Assembly (NCBI GenBank): GCA_026770585.1
Contig: MU646607.1
Span: 5,485-15,999 of the forward strand
DNA from: Baffinella frigidus
Taxonomy: Eukaryota; Cryptophyceae; Cryptomonadales; Baffinellaceae
DNA: 10,515 nucleotides
Direction: 5' to 3'
Part shown: in pieces, positions 1 to 5,744 of the stretch
Layout of the letters: each line of letters opens with the position of its first letter
Numbering within the stretch: position 1 is the stretch's first letter
The notes under the pieces: generated by a model
The model's input: only the letters and a program-made list of their open reading frames with translations
The model's database searches: none
Told to the model about the DNA's origin: nothing
Position numbers and translations under genes: made by a program

Positions 1-147
1 ACACCATACTCCATACACCATACACCATACACCATACACCATACACCATACACCATACACCATACACCATACACCATACACCATACACCATACACCATTA
101 CACCATACACCATACACCATACACCATACACCATCACACCATACACC
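1..147. repeat. 7-bp satellite, unit CCATACA
   Basis: About twenty near-perfect tandem copies of CCATACA, with a one-base slip near 96 (CCATTACA) and another near 133. Just downstream it grades into AAACCATAAACCCT, so it looks like a drifted and re-amplified form of the CCCTAAA heptamer found elsewhere in the window. The array begins at the window edge, so its full length is unknown. Confidence 0.9.
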
Positions 148-187
148 CTTCACAATAAACCATAAACCCTCGACCTGGAATAGCCAT

Positions 188-212
188 CAGCCACGACTCG
201 AACGATGCAGAG
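188..212 (+). repeat. Direct repeat, copy 1 (second at 470-495)
   Basis: GCCACGACTCGAACGATGCAGAG here matches GCCACGACTGGGATGGTGCAGAG near 472 with a few substitutions. The two copies flank the inverted-repeat element at 236-360 at a distance, which suggests a local duplication. Whether either copy is coding cannot be told. Confidence 0.6.
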
Positions 213-235
213 TGCTAGCTTTGTTTCAGTCTATT

Positions 236-360
236 CCACGCCAGATTCTTGGAAGAGGTTGCCAAAAGTCGATTTCCCCTGAAAGCAGTGGTTTTCAAAC
301 GCCAAAGTCCTATCCTGTAAGGTTCTAAGAAATTCAACCCCCTCTTGGGCTCTGGCGTGG
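236..360. mobile_element. MITE-like element, family 1, copy a
   Basis: The ends are imperfect inverted repeats: CCACGCCAGATTCTTGG at the left and a right end whose reverse complement begins CCACGCCAGA. A second copy at 4783-4919 shares the same ends and the internal GCCAAAAGTC and AACGCCAAA blocks. It is about 125 bp with no coding capacity, as expected of a non-autonomous miniature inverted-repeat element. No clear target-site duplication is visible. A minus-strand reading frame across it is a by-product of the repeat. Confidence 0.7.
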
Positions 361-537
361 TTTGGTCTCGCCAATTTGGTGAGCCCGTGCTCTTTCCCGC
401 TCAAACGTTGACGGGTTTGTACCGCACACCCAGCATGTGAACTTGAGAAGAGGGTCTGCTCAAGAACGCTCGCCACGACTGGGATGGTGCAGAGGCGTCT
501 CAACCCTCAACCCTGACCCCTGACCCCTAATCCTAAG

Positions 538-601
538 CGTCTTCTTCTTCTTCTTATTCTTTATTACTCTCGAGCCTCTAGTTGAGTGATCCAATAGTCT
601 A
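538..601 (+). repeat. CTT microsatellite plus 39-bp dispersed repeat
   Basis: A short CTT run leads into a 39-bp block (563-601) that recurs at 5041-5079 with two mismatches (37 of 39). In both places it lies downstream of a family 1 inverted-repeat element, about 200 bp away here and 120 bp away there, so the two may have been duplicated together. Confidence 0.8.
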
Positions 602-652
602 CTTCTGACGGCCCCACCTCACCACTAAACCCTGAACCCTGAAACGCGGCAG

Positions 653-774
653 GTAATGTACAAGCGGGCGCTGGAACAAATGACTACACAGCCTTTCTTG
701 ACAATTCGATTGATTTTCTTTTTAAGAATTGTCCATTTGAAGCGGATGTGGATCCGAAGGACGTTGGGTCATGA
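653..774 (+). pseudogene. Decayed TPR exon with 63-bp insertion
   Basis: After a CGGCAG acceptor the sequence reads VMYKRALE (653-676), identical in phase and nearly in sequence to the start of the intact TPR exon at 1117. It is then broken by about 63 bp (677-739). The reading resumes as VDPKDVGS (748-771) and meets a TGA at 772. The insert starts CAAATG and ends CATTTG and contains an 8-bp stem (700-707 with 726-733), so it looks like a small hairpin insertion. The upstream intron end is made of CCCTGAA-like units. Confidence 0.65.
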
Positions 775-893
775 ATTGAACAGAGGCACGGATACACCTT
801 AGGCCCTGCACCCTGAAACTCTTAACCCTAAACTCTAAACCCTGAAACCCTGAAACCCTCAACCCTGGAACCCTCAACCCTGAAACGCGACAG

Positions 894-933
894 GTAGTGA
901 ACACTTCTTCTTCTTCTTCTTTTTCTTACTACG
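894..933 (+). pseudogene. Possible relic of a TPR exon start
   Basis: CGACAG|GTAGTGAAC resembles the acceptor and first codons of the exon at 1117 (CGACAG|GTGATGTAC), again after a run of telomere-like 7-mers. A CTT microsatellite follows at once, and no further TPR coding is convincing. It may be an exon copy overrun by the microsatellite. Confidence 0.3.
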
Positions 934-1000
934 CGAGAGAGCTACATGTCATTTTACGCCCTGCGTCCATCTGTTATTTTCGGAAAAGTAACCGCAGGAT

Positions 1001-1048
1001 ATGCCCAAAAAGGGCTCCAAGAAACCACCCAGCCCTCCCCCGCAGTAT
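1001..1048 (+). CDS. Candidate first coding exon, Lys/Pro-rich start
   Basis: An ATG at 1001 opens a short frame reading MPKKGSKKPPSPPPQY, a composition common at the N-termini of real eukaryotic proteins. The frame continues to a TAA at 1088. If a donor at TAT|GTTTTA (1049) is used, a 68-bp intron ending in CGACAG joins it in phase 0 to the TPR exon at 1117. The donor is weak and other choices break the frame. A CGCAG just before GATATG could also be an acceptor, making this an internal exon. The evidence is only the start codon, the composition and the phase match. Confidence 0.35.
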
Positions 1049-1116
1049 GTTTTATTACCCACGGAGCCTTTTGAAACGTGGTCGGCTTAACTACCTACCT
1101 CCGCTTGTTTCGACAG

Positions 1117-1236
1117 GTGATGTACAAGCGGGCGCTCGAACTGGATCCGAAAGACGTGGGGACGCTCTGCAACTACGGAACACTCCTTCATGACGTGCGG
1201 AAACGCTACGATGAGGCCGAAGCCGTGTACAAGCAG
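1117..1236 (+). CDS. TPR-coding exon 1 (complete TPR 1)
   Basis: A 120-bp, 40-codon exon in phase 0 at both ends, with acceptor TTTCGACAG and donor CAG|GTCCCG. After VMYKR it encodes one full tetratricopeptide repeat. Visible features are the LCNYG helix A core with the conserved Gly, the YDEAE turn into helix B, and the DP near the helix A start. The repeat is 35 residues, one more than the usual 34. TPRs are helical pairs that bind partner proteins. Three degraded copies follow downstream (1419, 1708, 1973) and relics lie upstream (653, 894). This is the only copy in the cluster with an acceptor, an open frame and a donor. The donor is a poor match to the usual GTRAGT. Confidence 0.65.
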
Positions 1237-1315
1237 GTCCCGGGCCGCCAGGCTTTGCTGTTTAAGGACTCCAAGCGAGGCTTATCTGTTTAGGGTTACG
1301 AGCCTGGATGACCTG

Positions 1316-1332
1316 CTTATATATATGTATTG

Positions 1333-1375
<43 letters not shown>

Positions 1376-1418
1376 CTTATATATATATACATATGTGTGT
1401 ATGTATATATATTGTATG
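1316..1418. repeat. TA/TATG microsatellite
   Basis: Almost pure alternating TA with a few GCTTAT, TGTG and GTAT interruptions. It abuts the next TPR copy with no AG, so it replaces the intron end and the first five codons seen in the exon at 1117. The Ile/Tyr-rich open frames across it are artefacts. Confidence 0.9.
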
Positions 1419-1520
1419 TTGGAACTGGATCCGAAGGACGTGGGCACGCTCTGCAACTACGGAACGCTGCTTCATGACGTGCGGAAACGCTACGATGAGG
1501 CCGAAGACGTGTACAAGCAG
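1419..1520 (+). pseudogene. TPR exon copy 2, no splice acceptor
   Basis: These 102 bp (34 codons, starting LELDPKDVGTLCNYG) are very close to the exon at 1117, and the similarity runs on through about 60 bp of the following intron (donor GTCCCGG, then CTCCAAGCGAGGCTT). The duplication is therefore fairly recent and included intron sequence. The frame is intact, but the upstream side is the TA array with no AG nearby. Normal inclusion by splicing looks unlikely unless an unusual acceptor is used. Confidence 0.7.
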
Positions 1521-1601
1521 GTCCCGGACCGCCAGTCTTTGCTGTTTGAGGACTCCAAGCGAGGCTTGGCTGTTCAGGAGTTCTAAGCCTAGAGGATCTG
1601 C

Positions 1602-1707
1602 TTGTATTTATATATTATATTATATATTATATATATATATATTTAATATACATGTATATATATATATATATTGTGTATATATGTATATATATATGGTGTA
1701 TTGTATA
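1602..1707. repeat. Second TA microsatellite
   Basis: TA-rich array with TATATTA and TATATG variants, ending TATTGTATA directly before the third TPR copy. The same TATTGTATR lead-in precedes copy 2, so array and exon form one duplicated unit of roughly 290 bp. Confidence 0.85.
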
Positions 1708-1808
1708 TTGGAGTTGGATCCGAAGGACGCGGGGACGCTCTGCAACTACGGAACACTCCTGCAGGCGTGCGGAAACGTTACGATGAGCCCGAGGCTGTGT
1801 ACACGCAG
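1708..1808 (+). pseudogene. TPR exon copy 3, frameshifted
   Basis: These 101 bp align to the 102-bp copy 2 with one base missing near 1763-1765, where CTTCATGACGTGCGG has become CTGCAGGCGTGCGG. LELDPKDAGTLCNYG is in one frame and VRKRYDEPEAVY in another. The donor is CAG|GTTCCG. The DEAE to DEPE change is shared with copy 4 (1973-2044), so copies 3 and 4 are more closely related to each other than to copies 1 and 2. Confidence 0.7.
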
Positions 1809-1908
1809 GTTCCGCTTTTGCTGTTTGTGGTTGAGGGTTACGGGTGTACGGTTTCTGTCTTCAGGTTTTATGGGTGATGGGATAGGGGTTGGGAGTGAGG
1901 GTGAGAGG

Positions 1909-1963
1909 TGTAGGGCTTAGGGTTTAGGGTCTAGGGTCTAGGGTCTAGGGTTCAGGGTTTGGC
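1909..1963 (+). repeat. Telomere-like array, G strand (TAGGGTC variant)
   Basis: GTTTAGGG followed by several TAGGGTC and TAGGGTT units, filling the end of the intron-like gap between TPR copies 3 and 4. This is the opposite strand orientation to most arrays in the window. Confidence 0.8.
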
Positions 1964-1972
1964 GCATAGCGG

Positions 1973-2044
1973 TTGTGCAACTACAGGACGCTGCAGCATG
2001 ACGTGCGGAAACGTTACGATGAGCCCGAGGCTGTCTGTATGCAG
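1973..2044 (+). pseudogene. TPR exon copy 4, 5' truncated
   Basis: Twenty-four codons reading LCNYRTLQHDVRKRYDEPEA and ending CMQ at a CAG|GTGTTC donor. The first third of the repeat is lost into G-strand telomere-like sequence. The conserved Gly of LCNYG is Arg here. An in-frame TAG lies just upstream at about 1967-1969, unless that AG acts as an acceptor. Confidence 0.6.
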
Positions 2045-2047
2045 GTG

Positions 2048-2136
2048 TTCAAACTCCCAAACTGTTTGGGGTTTAGGTCTAAGGTCTCCAGGTTCAAACT
2101 CCCAAACTGTTTGGGGTTGGGGTCAAGGTCTCCTGG
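2048..2136 (+). repeat. 45-bp tandem duplication
   Basis: TTCAAACTCCCAAACTGTTT and what follows occurs twice, 45 bp apart, each time directly after CAGGT or CCAGGT. Each unit contains the near-perfect hairpin CCCAAACTGTTTGGG. The second AG|GT recreates the splice context of the first. Confidence 0.85.
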
Positions 2137-2256
2137 CTTTACAGAGCAGGCTGTACAGGGATCCCAACTAGATGTACTGAGGATTTACAACTAGCTTGAC
2201 CACTTTCTTGGCGTTGTGATGTGCGTAACGCTGGGGCGCGGGTGACAACATCCCAT
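2137..2256. other. Intron-like spacer
   Basis: No gene seen. It contains GTAACGCTGGGGCGCGGG, which reappears near 2714-2732 before the intact exon at 2737. The duplication that made the two exon copies therefore included upstream sequence. Confidence 0.5.
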
Positions 2257-2346
2257 CCCTAAAACCTAAACCCCAAACCCTAAACCCTAAACCCTAAACC
2301 CTAAACCCTAAACCCTAAACCCTAAACCCTAAACCCTAAACCTGAA
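2257..2346 (-). repeat. Telomere-like CCCTAAA array
   Basis: About ten consecutive perfect CCCTAAA units after two or three variant units, ending in CCTGAACAG, which is a splice-acceptor-like boundary before the dead exon at 2350. Confidence 0.95.
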
Positions 2347-2349
2347 CAG

Positions 2350-2403
2350 GCACTAGAGGTGGATCCGAAGGACTCAGCGACGCTCAGTAACTACGGCTGC
2401 TGA
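2350..2403 (+). pseudogene. Dead copy of the TPR 2 exon
   Basis: Follows GAACAG and reads ALEVDPKDSATLSNYGC, then a TGA at 2401. It differs from the intact exon at 2737 by TGT to AGT (Cys to Ser) and by loss of everything after NYG. Unrelated sequence with hairpins takes over from about 2397. Confidence 0.7.
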
Positions 2404-2700
2404 GCGTAGAGTCGTTTTCGCATCGATTGGCCAGGCGAAAACAGTAAAACAATGCCAAAATTTGACGATGCTGGTAGTAACCTGTTACCTTTCGGCAGTG
2501 TCTCATGGCCTCTGTGGCCAACTATGTTGGCAAATAATGAAACACTATCATATTTTAACGATGTTGGCCCTCAACTATCAGCTGGGGGTACTGCTTGATT
2601 GTTTTCGTGGCTAACAGATGCCAAAACCGCTCTAATGCAGCTCCTCCACGCAGCTCCTCCACGCTTCACTTTTAGGGTCTAGGATTTAGGCTTTGCCCCC
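2404..2700. other. Non-coding insert with hairpins
   Basis: No gene seen. It holds GTTTTCGC/GCGAAAAC (about 2412-2440) and GCCAAC/GTTGGC (about 2517-2531) stems. A 13-bp tandem duplication CAGCTCCTCCACG lies at 2638-2663. The block starts near GGCTGC in the broken exon and ends near GCAGC, so it may be one insertion of roughly 240 bp. TIRs are too short to be sure. A short G-strand telomeric trace lies at 2673-2690. Confidence 0.45.
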
Positions 2701-2736
2701 GTATAATAAGAAGTAATGCTGGGGCGTGGGGAACAG

Positions 2737-2799
2737 GCGCTGGAGGTGGATCCGAAGGACTCAGCGACGCTCTGTAACTACGGCCTCCTCCTCAAAAAC
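2737..2799 (+). CDS. TPR-coding exon (first part of TPR 2)
   Basis: Twenty-one codons, phase 0 at both ends: ALEVDPKDSATLCNYGLLLK then N. The acceptor is GGGGAACAG. The donor GTAAGC is the best match to the eukaryotic consensus in the window. It encodes the linker and helix A of a TPR. The missing helix B is supplied by the exon at 3227, and together with it the repeat is exactly 35 residues. The intron begins with a CCCTAAA unit at once, then a CCCCAAA array. A dead copy precedes it at 2350. Confidence 0.65.
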
Positions 2800-2805
2800 G
2801 TAAGC

Positions 2806-2905
2806 CCTAAACCCCAAACCCCAAACCCCAAACCCCAAACCCCAAACCCCAAACCCCAAACCCCAAACCCCAAACCCCAAATCCCAAACCCTAAATCCCA
2901 AAAAC
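2806..2905 (-). repeat. CCCCAAA array
   Basis: About eleven CCCCAAA units bounded by single CCCTAAA and ATCCCAAA variants. It starts 6 bp inside the intron. Reading it as protein gives a PNPKPQT repeat, an artefact. Confidence 0.9.
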
Positions 2906-3007
2906 GTACCCTACCCAGAGTCATGTATCACCAAGTATACAGTGTATACGAAGATAACGTACACGAAGATACTAACGGTCTGGCATCAGGGCGGAGGCCC
3001 TGTCTCT

Positions 3008-3135
3008 GTTACACATGTTGTTACACATGCCATTATTTCCTTCTTGTTACACATGCCATTATTTCCTTACACATGCCATTATTTCCTTCTTGTTACACAT
3101 GCCATTATTTCCTGTTACACATGCCATTGTTCCAT
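3008..3135 (+). repeat. Minisatellite GTTACACATGCCATTATTTCC
   Basis: Five to six imperfect units of 21-26 bp built on TTACACATGCCATTATTTCC, with an optional TTCTT spacer. It lies in the intron between the exons at 2737 and 3227. Open frames across it on both strands are repeat artefacts. Confidence 0.9.
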
Positions 3136-3226
3136 TCTTTTCGCGCGGCAACCTGATGAGAACCCCGCTCGATCATAACCGACCCCCAAACATACGAAAC
3201 CAAATCCTGAATGTACGAAAATCCAG

Positions 3227-3277
3227 GTTCGGAAGGACCACGATGGGGCGGAGTTTATGTACCAGACAGCGCTTGAG
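3227..3277 (+). CDS. TPR-coding exon (helix B of TPR 2)
   Basis: Seventeen codons VRKDHDGAEFMYQTALE, acceptor ATCCAG, donor GAG|GTCGAA, phase 0 at both ends. VRKDHDGAEFMYQT aligns with VRKRYDEAEAVYKQ in the exon at 1117 and completes TPR 2 to 35 residues. The final ALE begins TPR 3. No second copy of this exon is present, unlike most others here. Too short to be found without the repeat pattern, and ORF-length methods would miss it. Confidence 0.65.
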
Positions 3278-3490
3278 GTCGAACCCTGAACCCTAAACAC
3301 CAAACACCAAACCCTAAACCCTAAACCCCAACCCCCAAACCCCAAACCCCAAACCCCAAACCCTAAACCTCCAACCCCAAACCCCAAAACCCTAAACCCT
3401 AAACCCTAAACCCCAACACCAAACCCCAAACACCAAATCCTAAACCCCAACCTCAAACCCCTAAACCCCAAACCCCAAACCCCAAACCAG
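3278..3490 (-). repeat. Intron made wholly of telomere-like 7-mers
   Basis: All 213 bp from donor to acceptor are CCCTAAA, CCCCAAA, CACCAAA and close variants. GT occurs only at the first position and AG only at the last (CCAG). The junctions carry similar sequence: AGGTCGAACC at the 5' end and AGGTGGAACC at the 3' end. Confidence 0.85.
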
Positions 3491-3544
3491 GTGGAACCGT
3501 TGGACGCGACAACCCTGTGCAACTACGGCCTGTTCCTCCAAAAC
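3491..3544 (+). CDS. TPR-coding exon (helix A of TPR 3)
   Basis: Eighteen codons VEPLDATTLCNYGLFLQN, phase 0, acceptor AAACCAG, donor AAC|GTCTGT. It follows ALE of the previous exon and precedes VRHDFTRAEQ of the exon at 4717, completing a 35-residue TPR. The intron sits after the same Asn position as in TPR 2 (LLKN|V and LQN|V). The 3' part of this exon was duplicated twice downstream together with a miniature element (3744 and 4144). Confidence 0.6.
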
Positions 3545-3578
3545 GTCTGTTTTCGCGCCCAACCCCCCCCACCCATTC

Positions 3579-3745
3579 AGCGGGCTACGAAGGGATTTTC
3601 GGTGGATAATCCTGCGAGTGTCCGTTACCTTATCCAGCGAGTGTCCGTTACCTGTAGGAACCCCCCTATGTCCCTACGGGTTGCCTACCGTAGGGTCCTA
3701 GGTCTTACCGCTAAGGGGTTATTCGAAATCCCTTCGAAGGCCGCT
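3579..3745 (+). mobile_element. MITE-like element, family 2, copy a
   Basis: Inverted ends of about 30 bp: left AGCGGGCTACGAAGGGATTT, right end reverse-complements to AGCGGCCTTCGAAGGGATTT. The centre has a hairpin CCCTACGG/CCGTAGGG near 3675-3700. A 17-bp block GCGAGTGTCCGTTACCT occurs twice (3614 and 3637), a 23-bp duplication that largely explains why this copy is longer than copy b. No coding capacity. Confidence 0.85.
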
Positions 3746-3773
3746 GTGCAACTACGGCCTCTTCCTCCAAAAC
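3744..3773 (+). pseudogene. Truncated copy of the TPR 3 exon
   Basis: Ten codons LCNYGLFLQN with the same GTCTGTTTTCGCGCCC donor and intron start as the exon at 3491. Its 5' border falls exactly at the end of the family 2 element (CCGCT), so the copy lacks an acceptor of its own. Confidence 0.7.
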
Positions 3774-3995
3774 GTCTGTTTTCGCGCCCGCCCCCCCCAC
3801 TCAAGGCGAACCGTTGCCTTTTTCATACATACAACCCCCCAACCCCCGTGGCAAATCCCCCCGTACGCCTGATACTAGTAAAACCGACACTGCGGTACTA
3901 ATGTAGGACACGCCGCCGGACGTGACCCTCCAGAACGGTCCACAGTTGGAGCCATTTGCCCCCTTCCCATTTATCACTCAACCCCAACCCGTCGT

Positions 3996-4145
3996 AGCGG
4001 GCTACGACGGGATTTTCGGTAGATAATCCAGCGAGTTTCCGTTACCTTATCCGTAGGAACCCCCCTATGTCCCTACGGGTCGCCTACCGTAGGTTCGTTT
4101 GTCTTGTCGCTTGTGGGTTATTGACGAATCCCTTCGTAGTCCGCT
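3996..4145 (+). mobile_element. MITE-like element, family 2, copy b
   Basis: A 150-bp copy of the 3579 element with the same inverted ends and central hairpin. It is followed by the same exon fragment and intron start (to about 4225). Element plus half-exon were therefore duplicated as one unit. The stretch between the units (3830-3995) shows no gene. Confidence 0.85.
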
Positions 4146-4172
4146 GTGTGGGATGGCCTCTTCCTCCAAAAC
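4144..4172 (+). pseudogene. Second truncated TPR 3 exon copy, frameshifted
   Basis: Matches 3744-3773 but is one base shorter and has lost the CNYG codons (CTGTGTGGGATGGCC). The donor context changed to GTGTGT. Clearly non-functional. Confidence 0.65.
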
Positions 4173-4225
4173 GTGTGTTTTCGCGCCCGCCCCCCCACTC
4201 AAGACGAACCGTTGCCTTTTTATAA

Positions 4226-4716
4226 ACCTTAAAAGTGTCTGTGAAAAACTACTTTTAGAGGATTCGTAACGGGATTGGTCACGTTGCCCCGCTTAAACCC
4301 GTGGTAACGTGACCAGCTCTCGTGCAAGTCCTGGACGCGAGGTAAGGTAAAACCGACGAGTGTCCGCCTCAGCTACTTTAGACGTGACGGTGGGCAATCA
4401 AAAGTTGACACAACAGCAAAACGCTCAGAATCTGAGCGTTTTCCAAAAGTTGACTCGAGAGCCGAGGAGAGTTGACTTTTGCGATTGACCAACGTCCGGT
4501 CTGGCGTAGTGTTCCTCCCTGTCTGGTCGCTGGAATGGTCTAGCTCTGTCCGCGTCAATCTGGGCACGCAATTATTAGTTTTAGAGCAGACCCTCCAGGA
4601 CAAATGAAATACATGTAGCCGTCTGATGTATTTTATGACGTGCCCAACTTTGCTCGGACAGAGCTAGATGATATCTGCCCCCTCCTCTCTGATTTCGTGC
4701 GGTTGACTTTTGACAG
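4226..4716. other. End of long intron, several hairpins, no gene
   Basis: Contains three strong inverted repeats: TGGTCACGTT/AACGTGACCA (4276-4315), a 12-bp perfect arm pair around one base (4418-4442), and a larger structure at 4539-4668. The hexamer GTTGAC recurs at least four times, including just before the acceptor at 4716. Short open frames on both strands are not supported by any recognisable protein. Confidence 0.6.
4539..4668. mobile_element. Possible foldback element
   Basis: Arms of 30 bp: TCTAGCTCTGTCCG (4539) pairs perfectly with CGGACAGAGCTAGA (4655-4668). After equal 9-nt gaps, GGGCACG (4562) pairs with CGTGCCC (4639). An inner AAATACAT/ATGTATTT pair lies at 4607-4633. No second copy here, and no target duplication recognised. 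Confidence 0.5.
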
Positions 4717-4777
4717 GTGCGGCATGACTTTACGCGCGCGGAGCAGCTTTACAAACGCGCGCTCGCCTGCGACGGAG
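4717..4777 (+). CDS. TPR-coding exon (helix B of TPR 3, start of TPR 4)
   Basis: Sixty-one bases: twenty codons (VRHDFTRAEQLYKRALACDG) plus one G. Acceptor TTTTGACAG, donor GGAG|GTACTC. VRHDFTRAEQLYKR completes TPR 3 at 35 residues and ALACDG opens TPR 4. The single leftover base is matched by the two leading bases GG of the exon at 5912, giving Gly across the junction. A family 1 miniature element begins 5 bp after the donor. No other copy of this exon is seen. Confidence 0.65.
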
Positions 4778-4782
4778 GTACT

Positions 4783-4919
4783 CCACGCCAGATTCTTGAA
4801 AAGGGTCGCCAAAAGTCTTGTCCGCAAGGAATGAGGGGAATTGTGTCAACTTTTGGGATAGTTGAACGCCAAAATTGGCGTTGGGAAAGAACCGAACCCC
4901 TTCGATGAATCTGGCGTGG
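4783..4919. mobile_element. MITE-like element, family 1, copy b
   Basis: Perfect 13-bp terminal inverted repeats CCACGCCAGATTC and GAATCTGGCGTGG, with weaker pairing for another 13 bp. It has an internal GCCAAAATTGGCG palindrome. Same family as 236-360. It sits at the very start of the intron after the exon at 4717, which fits either insertion near a donor or an intron derived from the element. Confidence 0.8.
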
Positions 4920-5040
4920 CTGTGCCTGCCCGGACACCAAACAGTCCCAAAGGCAGAAATACACTTGTAATCAGAAATGTGGTTGTAGGCTCCGTATTGT
5001 GGAGGTGCCGTACCGCGCCCGGCCACGCTTCTTCTTCCCG

Positions 5041-5079
5041 ATTACTCTCGAGCCTTAAGTTGAGTGATCCAATAGTCTA
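5041..5079 (+). repeat. 39-bp dispersed repeat, copy 2
   Basis: Matches 563-601 at 37 of 39 positions, again preceded by CTTCTTCTT. Function unknown. Confidence 0.85.
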
Positions 5080-5147
5080 TGGAGCCCGGACACAAAACAA
5101 TACCGACGGAGTTTAGAGTTTACCCAAACCATAAACCCTCAACCCCA

Positions 5148-5210
5148 ATCAATAATCAATCAACCCCAATCCCCAATCCCCAATCCCCAATCCCCAATCC
5201 CCAATCCCCA
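5148..5210 (-). repeat. CCCCAAT array
   Basis: Seven or eight units of CCCCAAT after AATCAATCAA, a distinct 7-bp variant. It leads to TACACAG, the acceptor of the next exon copy. Confidence 0.85.
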
Positions 5211-5217
5211 TACACAG

Positions 5218-5249
5218 GGCACGTCAGCACGCTGTGCAACTACGGGACT
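5218..5249 (+). pseudogene. TPR 4 exon copy 1, truncated
   Basis: After ACACAG: GG plus HVSTLCNYGT, in the same phase as the complete exon at 5912. It then diverges (GAAACGATCCC) with no donor and runs into telomere-like repeats. Confidence 0.65.
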
Positions 5250-5258
5250 GAAACGATC

Positions 5259-5354
5259 CCTCAACCCTACAGCCCTAAACCCTAAACCCTAAACCCTAAA
5301 CCCTAAACCCTAAACCCTAAACCCTAAACCCTAAACCCCAAACCCTAAACCCTG
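5259..5354 (-). repeat. CCCTAAA array
   Basis: About ten perfect CCCTAAA units flanked by variants, between TPR 4 exon copies 1 and 2. Confidence 0.95.
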
Positions 5355-5357
5355 AAG

Positions 5358-5550
5358 GGCGCGTGAGCACGCTGTGCAACTACCCACCAACCCTCACGGC
5401 TTGGGCAAATCCACGATTTTCGATTTGGGATTTCAAGGGGGTTGAAGTCGCAATCCGACTTCAACGGCTCCAATTCCCCTTGAAATCGGGAAATCGAAAA
5501 TCGTCGATTTGCCCAAGCCGTGAGGGTTGGTGGACGGGACGCTCCTCACC
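5358..5550 (+). pseudogene. TPR 4 exon copy 2, split by foldback insertion
   Basis: Reads GG plus RVSTLCNY (5358-5383). A 150-bp foldback element then interrupts it, and GGGACGCTCCTCACC resumes at 5536. Neighbouring uninterrupted copies show the original sequence, so the break is unambiguous. The acceptor is AAG, not CAG. Confidence 0.75.
5384..5533. mobile_element. Foldback element in an exon copy
   Basis: Nearly the whole 150 bp is one inverted repeat. The left arm 5384-5450 starts CCACCAACCCTCACGGCTTG and the right arm 5456-5533 ends with its complement. The loop is CAATC. One gap of about 10 bp and a few mismatches separate the arms. The dinucleotide AC is present on both sides and would be a 2-bp target duplication. 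Confidence 0.9.
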
Positions 5551-5650
5551 AATCCATAATCCCTAAACCCTGAAAACTCTAAGCCCTCATCCTTGAAACC
5601 GTATCCCCGACCCCTAAACCCTAAACCCTAGACCCTAGACCCTAAACCAG

Positions 5651-5691
5651 GGCACGTGAGCCTGCTGAAGTGTATGCAGGACACGTTTTAG
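5651..5691 (+). pseudogene. TPR 4 exon copy 3, decayed
   Basis: After AAACCAG: GG plus HVSLLK, then unrelated codons and a TAG at 5689. Only the first twenty or so bases are recognisable. CCCTAGA/CCCTAAA repeats lie upstream (about 5612-5648). Confidence 0.5.
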
Positions 5692-5744
5692 CAGGACCCT
5701 ACAAACCCTGAAGCCTAAACTCCAAACTCGAAACCCTCACACAG

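Noticed and set aside
231-503. Minus-strand frame shared in part with 4730-5026 (FQESGVE)
   Set aside because: The shared peptide is just the terminal inverted repeat of the family 1 element.
1330-1920. 196-codon plus-strand frame, the longest in the window
   Set aside because: It runs through two TA microsatellites (YIYIYI) and reads the TPR copies mostly out of frame.
3008-3135. CRISPR-like array
   Set aside because: The units are contiguous minisatellite copies without unique spacers, in a eukaryotic intron.
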